Shown here one piece after another: positions 48,700-57,823 of a stretch of 64,000 bases of DNA; positions within the stretch are counted from its first letter, which is position 1, and each line of letters opens with the position of its first letter. Location of the stretch: assembly GCF_001562275.1 (NCBI RefSeq), contig NZ_CP014304.1:434001-498000 (forward strand), read 5' to 3'. This DNA is from Hymenobacter sp. PAMC 26628 (lineage in GTDB: Bacteria > Bacteroidota > Bacteroidia > Cytophagales > Hymenobacteraceae). The position numbers were made by a program, and so were the translations under genes. Under the pieces are notes generated by a model that was not told where the DNA came from, searched no databases, and worked only from the letters and a program-made list of their open reading frames with translations.

Positions 48700-49446
48700 A
48701 TGACCGGCCGGGCCGAAATCGACTCTCTTAATATTCCCGCGCACGTGGCCGTCATTATGGACGGAAATGGCCGCTGGGCCAAGCAACGAGGTGGCCTTCG
48801 GGTGTTTGGGCACCAGAGTGCCATTACGGCTGTACGTGAAACCGTGGAAGAAGCCGCACAACTTGGGGTAAAATACTTGACACTGTACGCTTTCTCCACT
48901 GAGAATTGGAATCGCCCGGCGCTAGAAGTAATGGCCTTGATGCAGCTACTGGTGCATACCATTCGCCAAGAGACTCCGATTTTACTCAAGAACAGCATCC
49001 GCTTGCAGTCTATTGGCGACACGGGTAGTCTGCCGGCTGGTTGCCAGCGCGAGTTAGCTGAGGCCCAGGAGTTAACCAAAGGCGGTACCCGCATGACCTT
49101 GGTGCTGGCCCTGAGCTACAGTGGTCGTTGGGACTTGGCCCAGGCGGCGCGCCGCTTAGCGGTTGACGTAGCAGCCGGCCGGGTGCAACCCGCTGACGTG
49201 AGCGAAGCCAGTATCACGGGCTACCTCGCCACGGCGGGTATTCCTGACCCAGAACTACTTATCCGAACCAGCGGTGAGCAGCGCATCAGCAATTTCATGC
49301 TGTGGCAGTTGGCTTATACTGAGCTTTACATTACTGATTTGCTGTGGCCCGATTTTCGGCGTGAGCATTTGCAAGATGCCATTCGGGCGTACCAACGGCG
49401 CGAGCGCCGTTTTGGCAAAACCAGCGAGCAAATCGCTGTTTCCTAG
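48700..49446 (+). CDS. uppS: Isoprenyl transferase (undecaprenyl diphosphate synthase)
   Basis: A 248-residue cis-prenyltransferase. HVAVIMDGNGRWAKQR has the catalytic Asp21, FGHQSAI-type string at VFGHQSAITAV, TLYAFSTENWNRP and ELLIRTSGEQRISNFMLWQLAYTELY complete the signature. It makes the C55 lipid carrier for peptidoglycan and surface polysaccharides. ATG at 48700. bamA begins 15 bp after its stop, so the two are co-transcribed. Confidence 0.95.
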   Translation: MTGRAEIDSLNIPAHVAVIMDGNGRWAKQRGGLRVFGHQSAITAVRETVEEAAQLGVKYLTLYAFSTENWNRPALEVMALMQLLVHTIRQETPILLKNSIRLQSIGDTGSLPAGCQRELAEAQELTKGGTRMTLVLALSYSGRWDLAQAARRLAVDVAAGRVQPADVSEASITGYLATAGIPDPELLIRTSGEQRISNFMLWQLAYTELYITDLLWPDFRREHLQDAIRAYQRRERRFGKTSEQIAVS

Positions 49447-49461
49447 TATTTTATTCAATTC

Positions 49462-51984
49462 ATGATTTCAGTGCGTAATTTTTCTTGGTTTCTGCTGCTA
49501 GGGTGGTTGGTGATGGGAAGTTTGGGCGTGGCCCAGGCCCAGAGCCCGGGCGTGCGCCCGGCAGGGGGCGCTGATGAACCCAAAAAATACGTACTGGGCG
49601 GCATCACCGTGAGCGGCACCCGCTACCTCGACCCCAATACCCTCGTTGGCTTGTCGGGGTTGCGGATAGGCGATAACATTACCATTCCAGGTGAAGAAAT
49701 TGGTAAAGCCATCCGTAAGCTTTGGGCCCAAGGCATTTTGGGTGACGTAAATGTGACCATCGCCCGGATCGAAGGCGACAAGATTTTCCTGGATTTTACT
49801 CTGAAAGAGCGGCCGCGCTTATCGAAATTCACATTCGATGGCATGAGCAAAGGCAAGACGGAGGAACTTACTAAAAAAATTGCCTTGATTCGGGGCAAGG
49901 TGGTTACCGACGCGTTATTGAATAACACCCGCGCTCAGGTGCGCAAATTCTTCGTTAATAAAGGCTACCTAGACACTAAGGTTAATATCCTACAAGTGCC
50001 GGACTCTTCGCTGTCCAATAGCGTGGCTTTGCGCATCAATGTGGATAAAGGCAACAAGGTCCGTATCCACGACATTACGTTTGAGGGCAACAAAGCCTTC
50101 TCGGACTATAAGCTGAAAGGCAAGCTGAAGAAAACTAAGGAGCGGAAGCCATATAAGTTCTTGACTTCTGGCAAATTCCAGCGGACGGAATATGAGGAGG
50201 ATAAGAAGAAGCTGGTCGAGTTCTACAATGCCGAGGGTTACCGCGATGCCATTGTCGTGAGCGATACCTTGGTCCGTGACGACAAAGGATTGGCTTTGAC
50301 TATCAAAGTGGATGAGGGCCCCAAGTACTACTTCCGCCACATCACTTGGAATGGCAACTATCTCTACGACGATAAAACGCTGTCGGGGGTATTGGGCATT
50401 AAATCAGGTAGCCCGTACAGCAAGGAAACGTTGGACAAGCGCCTGAATTACAATCCAACAGGCCAGGACGTTACGTCGCTTTACATGAACGACGGCTACC
50501 TGTTTTTTCAAATTGAACCGGTGGAGAAAAAGGTGGAGGGCGACTCAATTGATATCGAGATGCGCCTGACCGAAGGAGTGCAGGCTCACGTTAAGGAAAT
50601 CAACATATCGGGCAATACCAAAACCAGCGACCACGTGGTGCGCCGGGCCATTCGGACGTTGCCCGGTGATAAATTCAACCGCGAGCTACTCATCCGCTCT
50701 AACCGCGAACTGGCCACATTAGGTTACTTTGATCCCGAAAAAGTAGGTATCAACCCTATCCCAAACCAGGCCGATGGCACGGTAGACATCAATTACACAG
50801 TGGTGGAGAAGCCTTCGGACCAAGTGACACTCTCGGGCGGCTGGGGCGGCTATGCTGGCTTCATCGGTACGGTGGGCTTGGTGTTCAACAACTTCTCGAT
50901 GCGTAAAGCCAGCACGCTACGCAACTGGACGCCGGTACCCGCCGGCGATGGCCAGCGCTTGGCCCTGAACGTGCAAGCCAACGGCTTCCAGTACCAGGCT
51001 TACTCGCTCTCCTTCACGGAGCCGTGGTTGGGTGGCCGTCGTCCAAACTCGCTATCCTTCAGTCTGAACCGTAGCATTAGTCGCCTCGGCACTACGTTCG
51101 ATGCCAATACGGGTAGCTTCATCAAAGTGAATAGCGCCACTGTGGGCTTGGGCCGCCAACTGCGGGTGCCGGATGACTATTTCACGCTGAGTAACTCGCT
51201 GTCGTACAGCCATTACCAGACACAGAACTATTCGCTGCTGACCACGGGCGCGGCCACTGGCACGTTCAACAACATTACCCTCAACACAACGCTTTCACGC
51301 AACAGCATCGACAACCCGACCTTCACGCGCCGGGGATCGTCGCTGAGCTTGAGCTTAAGCCTGACGCCGCCTTACTCCATCTTCCCGGGGGCCCACCCCG
51401 ACGCCAACCAGTGGCTGGAATTCCATAAGTGGATGTTCGATGCTTCGTGGTTCACCCCCATCGTGGGCAAGCTGGTGCTGAACACCCGGGCTCACTTTGG
51501 TTTTCTGGGTTCGTACGGCACGCGTGACATTGGCCCATTTGAACGCTTCAAAATGGGTGGTGCCGGCCTGGGCTACAACGGCGGCGGCAACTTCATCGTG
51601 GGCACCGATTACATCGGCCTACGCGGTTACGACGACCCGAACGCTTCCTACGCCATTCCAACGGCGCAATCACAGCAGAACGGGGGCATCATCTACAATA
51701 AGTATGTGCTAGAGATGCGCTATCCCGTTAGCCTGAACCCCGCCGCGACGGTGTACGTGCTGGGCTTTGCCGAAGCCGGCAACTCGTTCGATACCTACAA
51801 TAATTACAACCCTTACAAGTTGTACCGCTCGGTAGGCGTCGGGGCCCGCATTTTCATGTCGGCATTTGGTTTGCTAGGGTTTGACTTTGGCCACGGCTTC
51901 GACGCAGTGGTGCCGCTGCCCGGCGTGAATACCAAGCAAGACTTTAACCACTTCCACTTCATCATTGGCCAGCAGATCCGCTAG
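49462..51984 (+). CDS. bamA: Outer-membrane protein assembly factor BamA
   Basis: An 840-residue protein: signal peptide (about 1-25), five POTRA domains (about 45-435, beginning YVLGGITVSGTRYLDPNTLV) and a 16-strand Omp85 barrel with the loop-6 motif YIGLRGYDD and a C-terminal HFHFIIGQQIR. It is the essential insertase for outer-membrane proteins, including the receptors of this window. Following genes encode two OmpH/Skp-type chaperones, the usual Bacteroidota arrangement. Confidence 0.96.
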   Translation: MISVRNFSWFLLLGWLVMGSLGVAQAQSPGVRPAGGADEPKKYVLGGITVSGTRYLDPNTLVGLSGLRIGDNITIPGEEIGKAIRKLWAQGILGDVNVTIARIEGDKIFLDFTLKERPRLSKFTFDGMSKGKTEELTKKIALIRGKVVTDALLNNTRAQVRKFFVNKGYLDTKVNILQVPDSSLSNSVALRINVDKGNKVRIHDITFEGNKAFSDYKLKGKLKKTKERKPYKFLTSGKFQRTEYEEDKKKLVEFYNAEGYRDAIVVSDTLVRDDKGLALTIKVDEGPKYYFRHITWNGNYLYDDKTLSGVLGIKSGSPYSKETLDKRLNYNPTGQDVTSLYMNDGYLFFQIEPVEKKVEGDSIDIEMRLTEGVQAHVKEINISGNTKTSDHVVRRAIRTLPGDKFNRELLIRSNRELATLGYFDPEKVGINPIPNQADGTVDINYTVVEKPSDQVTLSGGWGGYAGFIGTVGLVFNNFSMRKASTLRNWTPVPAGDGQRLALNVQANGFQYQAYSLSFTEPWLGGRRPNSLSFSLNRSISRLGTTFDANTGSFIKVNSATVGLGRQLRVPDDYFTLSNSLSYSHYQTQNYSLLTTGAATGTFNNITLNTTLSRNSIDNPTFTRRGSSLSLSLSLTPPYSIFPGAHPDANQWLEFHKWMFDASWFTPIVGKLVLNTRAHFGFLGSYGTRDIGPFERFKMGGAGLGYNGGGNFIVGTDYIGLRGYDDPNASYAIPTAQSQQNGGIIYNKYVLEMRYPVSLNPAATVYVLGFAEAGNSFDTYNNYNPYKLYRSVGVGARIFMSAFGLLGFDFGHGFDAVVPLPGVNTKQDFNHFHFIIGQQIR

Positions 51985-52019
51985 TTTGGCGGGCACTTAG
52001 CGGCCGCTTCCTTTGTTCG

Positions 52020-52697
52020 ATGCGCATGAAAATAGGTTTTTGGGGCGTGTTGGTGGGGATGCTGCTGGCAGCCCCCGGGGCCCAGGCCCAGAAGTTCGGG
52101 TGGGTTGACTCGGAGTTCATCATGGCCAAAATGCCCGATTTTGCTAAGGCGCAGCAGGAACTGAATGCCTTGTCGACGACGTGGCAAAAGGAGATTGAAG
52201 CGCAGAAGAAGGACTTGGAACGCTTACAGCGTACCTACCACGACGAAGAAGTGGTGCTAACTGAGCAGATGAAGAAAAAGCGGCAGGACGAAATCTTGCT
52301 GAAAGAGCAAGAAGTAAAGGCCTACCAGAACAAGCAGTTTGGCTACGAAGGCCAACTTTTCAAGAAGCGCCAGGAATTGAATAAGCCAGTGCAGGATAAG
52401 GTATTCGAGGCGTGCGAAAAGGTGGCTAAGAAAAAACAGTTAGCCATGATCATCGATAAGGCTGGCGACTTGACTTTATTGTACACCAACCCGACCTACG
52501 ACTATACCGAGTTTGTACTGGAGGAACTGGGCTTGGCCGCTGAAGACCGCAATCAGCCCGGCGTTAAGGGCCCCGTAAAGACGGTGACGCCGCCTAAAAC
52601 CGCGGCGACCGACCCTACTTTCGAATCGGATTCGAGCACTCCTGACACGCCTGCCAAAGCTAAGCCGAGCCGTGCAGCTAGGAAGAGCCCAAAATAA
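52020..52697 (+). CDS. OmpH/Skp-family periplasmic chaperone 1
   Basis: A 225-residue protein with a signal peptide (to about residue 23, AQA-QKFGWVDSEF), long coiled-coil tentacles (WQKEIEAQKKDLERLQRTYH, QDEILLKEQEVKAYQNKQFG) and the family end ACEKVAKKKQLAMIIDKAGD. It holds unfolded outer-membrane proteins on their way to BamA. The C-terminal ~45 residues are a Pro/Thr/Lys-rich tail. 35 bp after bamA. Confidence 0.93.
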   Translation: MRMKIGFWGVLVGMLLAAPGAQAQKFGWVDSEFIMAKMPDFAKAQQELNALSTTWQKEIEAQKKDLERLQRTYHDEEVVLTEQMKKKRQDEILLKEQEVKAYQNKQFGYEGQLFKKRQELNKPVQDKVFEACEKVAKKKQLAMIIDKAGDLTLLYTNPTYDYTEFVLEELGLAAEDRNQPGVKGPVKTVTPPKTAATDPTFESDSSTPDTPAKAKPSRAARKSPK

Positions 52698-52698
52698 C

Positions 52699-52706
52699 TA
52701 CCTTTG
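52699..52706 (+). promoter_or_regulatory. Candidate -7 element TACCTTTG before the second ompH-type gene
   Basis: TACCTTTG (same octamer as the tRNA-Gly promoter) 31 bases before the ATG at 52738, partly at the end of the previous gene. A -33 TTG is not evident. It may give the second chaperone extra expression. Confidence 0.45.
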
Positions 52707-52737
52707 TATCTACACTTTCTCTGAAACTTTTCCCTTG

Positions 52738-53391
52738 ATGAATCCCGTGAAAACCCTCCGCTTGACGTTGGCCGCCGCTCTGCTGACCGCTGGCACCCTG
52801 GCCGCTAATTCTGCGCAAGCCCAGGCCCCGCTCAAAATTGGCTACACCAGCGTGCAGTATGTGCTAAGCCAAATGCCCGAGAGCAAGCAAATTGAATCAA
52901 GTCTGAAGACCTACAACGAACAGTTGGCGGCGCAGATGAAAAGCAAATACACCGAGTACCAGGGTAAGCTGGACGCTTACCAAAAGAGCGCCAACACGAT
53001 GACCGACGTGGTGAAGGCCGACAAAGAAAAAGAGTTAACCGGCTTGCAGCAGTCTATCCAGGAGTTTCAGCGTAGCGCTGAGCAGTCGTTGCAGCAGAAG
53101 CAGCAAAGCTTGTTGCGCCCGGCCCTTGATAAGCTGCAAAAGACAATTGATGACGTAGCCACCGAGAACGGTTATACTTACGTGTTGAACTCGGACGGTG
53201 ATACCCCGACGCTGCTGCACGGCCCCAAAGAAGGAGATATCTCTGAAATCGTGCTGAAGAAAATGGGTATCACGCCTACCGCTCCAGCCCCGCTGAAATC
53301 GGGCCCGACTACGGGCGCTGCGACCATGCCCGCCGCCCCTGCGGCCGCCACCCCTGGCGTGAACAAGACTAAAACCAAAAGCAAGAAGTAA
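52738..53391 (+). CDS. OmpH/Skp-family periplasmic chaperone 2
   Basis: A 217-residue paralogue of the preceding protein with a signal peptide (to ANSAQA), LKIGYTSVQYVLSQMPESKQ, a central coiled coil (QSIQEFQRSAEQSLQQKQQS) and GYTYVLNSDGDTPTLLHGP. The tail after about residue 185 is Ala/Pro/Lys-rich. ATG at 52738 begins the signal peptide; the frame upstream to 52672 overlaps the previous gene. It has its own terminator. Confidence 0.93.
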   Translation: MNPVKTLRLTLAAALLTAGTLAANSAQAQAPLKIGYTSVQYVLSQMPESKQIESSLKTYNEQLAAQMKSKYTEYQGKLDAYQKSANTMTDVVKADKEKELTGLQQSIQEFQRSAEQSLQQKQQSLLRPALDKLQKTIDDVATENGYTYVLNSDGDTPTLLHGPKEGDISEIVLKKMGITPTAPAPLKSGPTTGAATMPAAPAAATPGVNKTKTKSKK

Positions 53392-53413
53392 GCAACTCGT
53401 GCTTGCAAGTGCG

Positions 53414-53441
53414 AAAGGCCAGGGCGCAAGCCCTGGCCTTT
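53414..53441 (+). terminator. Terminator after the ompH pair
   Basis: Stem AAAGGCCAGGGC, loop GCAA, stem GCCCTGGCCTTT followed by more T residues; 12 perfect pairs, 22 bp after the stop. Confidence 0.9.
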
Positions 53442-53465
53442 TTGTTGGAATATTTTTCTGTTGCT

Positions 53466-54515
53466 ATGACTGAAGCTGAACAGGGCCCTGAGATTGACGC
53501 CAACGATTCTGAAAGCGGTGACGAATTATATGAGCACCACCGCATTGTGGTGGACCGCGGCCAGGAGTTGTTGCGCATCGATAAATTTTTGTTGCACCGG
53601 CTGGGTAATACTTCACGTAATAAAGTGCAGGAGGCCATTCGGGCCGAGGCCGTGCAGGTAAACGGCCAGGTGGTAAAACCTAGCTACCGAATTAAGCCGC
53701 TCGATACCATCACGGTGACTCTATCTGAGCCGCCGCGTACGGGCAAAGTTTTGCCCGAACCCATGGATTTGGACATTCCTTACGAAGATGCCGACTTGCT
53801 TATTGTAAACAAGCCAGCGGGAATGGTGGTACATCCAGCCTTTGGGCATTGGGAGGGCACGCTTGTCAACGGCTTGGCGTACCACTTGGCCAACCTCCCC
53901 ACGGGGCGCAACGGTGAGATTCGTCCGGGCCTGGTGCACCGCATCGATAAGGATACGTCCGGGCTGCTGGTGATTGGCAAGACGGAATTTGCCATGACGC
54001 ACCTTTCGTTGCAGTTCTTCCACCACACCATTCGGCGGCGTTATCTGGCCCTGGTATGGGGGGCCCCCAAAGAAGCCAAAGGAACCGTCCGGGGCCATAT
54101 TGGGCGGAGCGTGCGCGACCGCAAGGTGCAAGCGGTATACCCAGACGGTGAGCAAGGGAAATCGGCCGTAACGCACTACGAGGTGCTGCGCAGCTATGGG
54201 CCCGTATCGCTCATCAGCTGCGTGCTTGAAACCGGCCGTACCCACCAAATAAGGGCCCACATGCAGTATCTGGGCCACCCTTTATTCAACGACGCCACCT
54301 ACGGTGGCAATCGCATTCGGGTGGGCCCCAACACCGCCAGCTACCGCGCCTTTGTGGAAAATACGTTCCAGTTGCTCCCACGGCAGGCCTTGCACGCCCA
54401 ATCGTTGGGCTTTGTGCAACCCACTACGGGCCAGGAGGTGTTTTTTGAAGCAGAATTACCCCCTGATTTTGCTGCTGCATTGGCTAAATGGGAAACCTAC
54501 GCTGCCCAGCAGTAG
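53466..54515 (+). CDS. RluA/RluD-family pseudouridine synthase
   Basis: A 349-residue RNA-modifying enzyme. An N-terminal S4 RNA-binding domain (about 35-95, LRIDKFLLHRLGNTSRNKVQ) precedes the catalytic domain with LVHRIDKDTSGLLV, where Asp161 is the catalytic residue, and ETGRTHQIRAHMQYLGHPLF. The arrangement is that of RluD, which modifies helix 69 of 23S rRNA; RluC-type activity is also possible. ATG at 53466 is just after the terminator of the ompH pair. Confidence 0.93.
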   Translation: MTEAEQGPEIDANDSESGDELYEHHRIVVDRGQELLRIDKFLLHRLGNTSRNKVQEAIRAEAVQVNGQVVKPSYRIKPLDTITVTLSEPPRTGKVLPEPMDLDIPYEDADLLIVNKPAGMVVHPAFGHWEGTLVNGLAYHLANLPTGRNGEIRPGLVHRIDKDTSGLLVIGKTEFAMTHLSLQFFHHTIRRRYLALVWGAPKEAKGTVRGHIGRSVRDRKVQAVYPDGEQGKSAVTHYEVLRSYGPVSLISCVLETGRTHQIRAHMQYLGHPLFNDATYGGNRIRVGPNTASYRAFVENTFQLLPRQALHAQSLGFVQPTTGQEVFFEAELPPDFAAALAKWETYAAQQ

Positions 54516-54532
54516 CTAGGCATTACGCACAC

Positions 54533-54570
54533 AAAAGGGGCCCCGTCGCAGTATTGCAACGGGGCCTCTT
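54533..54570. terminator. Terminator between rluD-like and TPR genes
   Basis: AGGGGCCCCGT and ACGGGGCCTCT arms around a short loop, with A and T tracts outside. It lies between convergent genes and can serve both. Confidence 0.8.
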
Positions 54571-54592
54571 CATTTACTAGCTAATCGGAAAA

Positions 54593-56242
54593 CTACTTTT
54601 TCTTAACCGTAGTAGTGGTTTTCTTAGTAGTCGTAGTACGCGGCTTGGCATTGATGATATCTAGCGCATTCTTAGCCTCTTTGTTGGCCGGGTCGATTGC
54701 CATCACTTGCTGGAAGTAGGTGCTAGCACCGGCTTTGTCGTTCTTTACTTGCAAATCGTACACCCCGAGGTAGTAGTTCGATTCGATCAAGCCGTTGCGG
54801 AATTTAGCCGGGTCGGCACCTTCCGCCTTCGAGAGCTCAATGTAGCGCTCGTAGTACGGCTTGGCTAAGCCTTTCTTCGAATCCGGGTCTAGGTTGTTGT
54901 TTGTGCGAGCCCGGGCCAGCACGCCGGGGCCGTAAGTTGGCTTAGCCGTCAAAATAACGTTGTACACGCTGTCAGCCTGGGTATATTTCTTAGCGTTGTC
55001 GTACGCTGAGGCCAAGCGGAATACATCTACCAAATCACTCTTATCAGGGTTAGCGTTGATCTTTTTCTTAATCAGGCCAATTGCGCGGTTATAATCTTTC
55101 TTGGCAAGAAGGGCAGAGGCTAAATCACCCTCCAGTTCAGCCTTCTTGGCAGGATCGGGAGCGGAAGCAATAGCCTTCTGCAGAATAGCAATGCCCTCGT
55201 CGGGATGGCCACTCCGCGTCAATATGCGCGCCTGGTACACATAGTCTTCAGGAAGAATCTTGCCAGCCGGTACCAACTTCATGTACGAATCCATGGCCGT
55301 AGCTGCCCCAGCGTAATCGCTGGTTTCATACAGCAAGTATGGCTTCAGGCGGTTCATGGTGAGGTTGTTCGGGTCGCTTTGCAGCGCGCCGTTTACTGCC
55401 GTGAGAGCCTCTGGATACTTTTTCGTCAAGTATAGGAAAGAAGCATACTGCGCATCGGTACGGGGAGACTTCTCCGATAAGCCCACGTATTTCTGGAACG
55501 TGCTCAGTGCTTGGTCGTACTGGCCAGCGTAGTAGTACATGTCGGCCAACTCGCGGTAAGCAGGGGCGTAGCTCGGATCCAATTCAACGGCTTTGTTGAG
55601 GTTGGTGCGGGCCTCGTTGTAGTTACGGGCACGCACATTCAGCACGCCTTTTTCATAATAAGCCGGTGCGAAACTAGGGTTGGCCGCAATGGCTTGGTCG
55701 AAGCTGTTCATGGCTTCGCCTCCGCCTTGTTCGGTGTTCATATACATTTCGCCCCGGGCCAGCATCAGCGTAGGATCCACCTTGCCCTTGTTTGCGGTCT
55801 GAGCACTGTTGACAAAAGTCACGGCTTTGTCAACGGTCTTCACGCCATCTGCCTCGGCGTAAGCCTGGGCAATCATAGTCAATACCTTGGCGTCTTTGTT
55901 TTTGGTGGCTTTCGCCGCCGCATCAAACTGCGCATCGGCCGGCGCTATCTGGCCTTTAGCCAGTAAAGCACGGCCGGCGGCAACCTGGCCAAAGGGCGAA
56001 GAGCCGCTAGCTTTGTTAAAGTAAAACGCCGCTGAATCGGGCATGTCCCGGAACTGGTAGATGCGGCCTAATTCGAAAGCATTCTCCGGCGTGCTGCCTT
56101 GGCTCAACGCGGCCCTGGCCTCGTTGTAGCGTTCGTGCTGAATTAAGGTCTGCACATTGTTGGTTTGGGCGGTGGCCGCCGTAGTACCGGCTGCCAAAGC
56201 GGCGGCAGCGAGCAGGGGCTGTTTCCAGGGCTTGAAACTCAT
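54593..56242 (-). CDS. Exported tetratricopeptide-repeat protein of the TonB operon
   Basis: A 549-residue protein with a signal peptide (ending TTAATA-QT) and about ten TPR-type helix pairs, for example PSFAPAYYEKGVLNVRARNY and PSYAPAYRELADMYYYAGQY, ending in a Thr/Lys-rich tail (TTTTKKTTTTVKKK). TPR domains bind protein partners; location is periplasm. It is the last gene of the exbB-exbD-exbD-tonB operon, 54 bp after the PstS-like gene, so a structural link with the TonB complex or the lipoprotein is inferred. Confidence 0.88.
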   Translation of the reverse strand: MSFKPWKQPLLAAAALAAGTTAATAQTNNVQTLIQHERYNEARAALSQGSTPENAFELGRIYQFRDMPDSAAFYFNKASGSSPFGQVAAGRALLAKGQIAPADAQFDAAAKATKNKDAKVLTMIAQAYAEADGVKTVDKAVTFVNSAQTANKGKVDPTLMLARGEMYMNTEQGGGEAMNSFDQAIAANPSFAPAYYEKGVLNVRARNYNEARTNLNKAVELDPSYAPAYRELADMYYYAGQYDQALSTFQKYVGLSEKSPRTDAQYASFLYLTKKYPEALTAVNGALQSDPNNLTMNRLKPYLLYETSDYAGAATAMDSYMKLVPAGKILPEDYVYQARILTRSGHPDEGIAILQKAIASAPDPAKKAELEGDLASALLAKKDYNRAIGLIKKKINANPDKSDLVDVFRLASAYDNAKKYTQADSVYNVILTAKPTYGPGVLARARTNNNLDPDSKKGLAKPYYERYIELSKAEGADPAKFRNGLIESNYYLGVYDLQVKNDKAGASTYFQQVMAIDPANKEAKNALDIINAKPRTTTTKKTTTTVKKK

Positions 56243-56296
56243 TGGAGGAGGGCTGGTGAAAAAAGAGGATTTAATGAATTTTACGCAGAATAGCGA

Positions 56297-57280
56297 CTAA
56301 CGTTTGGGAGTAGTCACGACCCGTGCTTGCATTTGGGCTGGCAGCAGCCCAGATTTTTGAAAAATCAGCTGGCCGTTTTTGCCGGCCACAAATGAAGCAA
56401 ACCCACTGCCTAAACCGGTGCGAGCCTCCCGGTTGATGACGTATAGGTTGCGGCGCAAAGGATAATTCTGAAGTTCGGGGTACTTGGCTATTTGCTCCGG
56501 CGTCTTCTGGGCCAAGTTAACTTGGTAAGGCTGGATGTAATCGTCAGGCTTCGGATTGGGCCTGGCTGTGATGCTAGCCACGCGCACCTTTTGAAGAAAT
56601 TTCATGGCTGCCGGGTCATCGTGGTCAGAAATCCAATTCACCCCTACTACACCAATTGCGTTAGGATGATTCGCTACGTAGTCAAGCAAAGCCGGATTTG
56701 ACGAAGCTGCGAACACCCGCGTCGTAAGTGGGGCCCCCTTCGTCAGTGAGTCGCGCACGAAACGAGCGGTGCTGCTACGGTTGGCATCAAAGACAACATT
56801 AATATCACCCAGTTTCTTTTGGTTGCTGACCTGGCTCCAAGTCTTGCTCTTGCCAGTAAATATGTCGCACAATTGATTAATTGTCAACATCGAATCCGGG
56901 TTGGACGGATGCAAAACGATGGCCAAGCCGTCGATGCCAATGCGCGTGGTGCGGGGCACGATGGTTTGCTTGGCAAAGGAGGCAATCTCTTCCGCATTTA
57001 GCTCGCGAGCAACCACGGCCACCTTCACCTTATCGTTCAGAAGGTCTACCATCATGTTTTCCTCTGGCTCAAAATGCAGCTTGACGTGCGCTTCGGGGTA
57101 CAACTTACCAAACGTATCAACTTGCGCTTGCAGAATGGGCGCAAACGTCTCGTCAACTGCCACTGCCACGCTGCCACTGGTGGCGGTATCAGTGCCACCG
57201 GCTCCGCTGTTTGACTGGCAGCCAGCAAGCAATAGCCAGCCACCGGCCAGTGCGGTAAGGAAATGAGCAGGCTTAGCCAT
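56297..57280 (-). CDS. PstS-like substrate-binding lipoprotein
   Basis: A 327-residue periplasmic-binding-type protein. The signal MAKPAHFLTALAGGWLLLAG ends at lipobox Cys21. VAVDETFAPILQAQVDTFGK, IGIDGLAIVLHPSNPDSMLT, NRSSTARFVRDSL and GVVGVNWISD match the PstS phosphate-binding fold, with the Ser/Thr/Arg-rich phosphate loop. No PstC/PstA/PstB genes are present. ATG at 57280 overlaps the stop of the preceding gene (ATGGCTAA), a sign of coupled translation; a second ATG at 57292 is possible. Confidence 0.88.
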   Translation of the reverse strand: MAKPAHFLTALAGGWLLLAGCQSNSGAGGTDTATSGSVAVAVDETFAPILQAQVDTFGKLYPEAHVKLHFEPEENMMVDLLNDKVKVAVVARELNAEEIASFAKQTIVPRTTRIGIDGLAIVLHPSNPDSMLTINQLCDIFTGKSKTWSQVSNQKKLGDINVVFDANRSSTARFVRDSLTKGAPLTTRVFAASSNPALLDYVANHPNAIGVVGVNWISDHDDPAAMKFLQKVRVASITARPNPKPDDYIQPYQVNLAQKTPEQIAKYPELQNYPLRRNLYVINREARTGLGSGFASFVAGKNGQLIFQKSGLLPAQMQARVVTTPKR

Positions 57281-57572
57281 TGGAAAGGTCATCGGCGTCG
57301 GAGGGGGAAGAAGGGCGGAAGTTGGCGCGGTAGCTTCGTACAAAACGTACCAAGCCATATATGATGAAAACCAGCCCCAACAACCTCAAACGGTTACCAG
57401 TGAGGCCAATTTGAGCAAAGTGCATGGTCACGGGGCTAGCGGGCTGGCCAACCGTCCAAGCTAGCCAGGCCCCCATGCCCGCATATACCAGCGACATGAA
57501 AAGCAGGAAGTAGCGCACAAGGTGCCGCGGTGACCGGCCCAGGCGCTCTTCAGTGGTAGGTATGTTAAGCAT
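57273..57572 (-). CDS. Small two-helix membrane protein in the TonB operon
   Basis: A 99-residue protein with two transmembrane helices (YFLLFMSLVYAGMGAWLAW and LRLLGLVFIIYGLVRFV) joined by a short loop and a charged C-terminus (PSDADDLSNG). I know no function, but it overlaps the next gene by 8 bp and belongs to the same leftward unit. It starts 252 bp after the tonB stop, across a terminator-like hairpin. Confidence 0.8.
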   Translation of the reverse strand: MLNIPTTEERLGRSPRHLVRYFLLFMSLVYAGMGAWLAWTVGQPASPVTMHFAQIGLTGNRLRLLGLVFIIYGLVRFVRSYRANFRPSSPSDADDLSNG

Positions 57573-57755
57573 TAAGCAGATTGGAAACGGCCTAAAAAGC
57601 CGGTTGGGAATCAGCTAAAACCGTTCCATTACTTCAAATGGTTCGACTAGGGCCCCACGAGTTGATTAACCAACGTGCAAAGAAATCAAAAATTACTACC
57701 ATCGATCATTGCTTGGGCTCCAGAGAGCGCTCCGTCGCCTGCCATGATATGCAAA

Positions 57756-57788
57756 AACCCCGGCCGGGCCATGGCTCCGTCCGGGGTT
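57756..57788 (-). terminator. Terminator-like hairpin after tonB
   Basis: Arms AACCCCGG (57756-57763) and CCGGGGTT (57781-57788) with a GGCC-rich loop that can extend the pairing; followed on the minus strand by five T residues. It would end the exbB-tonB message or reduce read-through to the lipoprotein genes. Confidence 0.75.
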
Positions 57789-57823
57789 CTATAAAATGTT
57801 GCGAGTGCAAACTGCAACAAAAA

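Noticed and set aside
56297-57280. Phosphate ABC transporter operon
   Set aside because: Only the binding-protein-like gene is present; no permease or ATPase gene is near, and neighbours are TonB-system genes.
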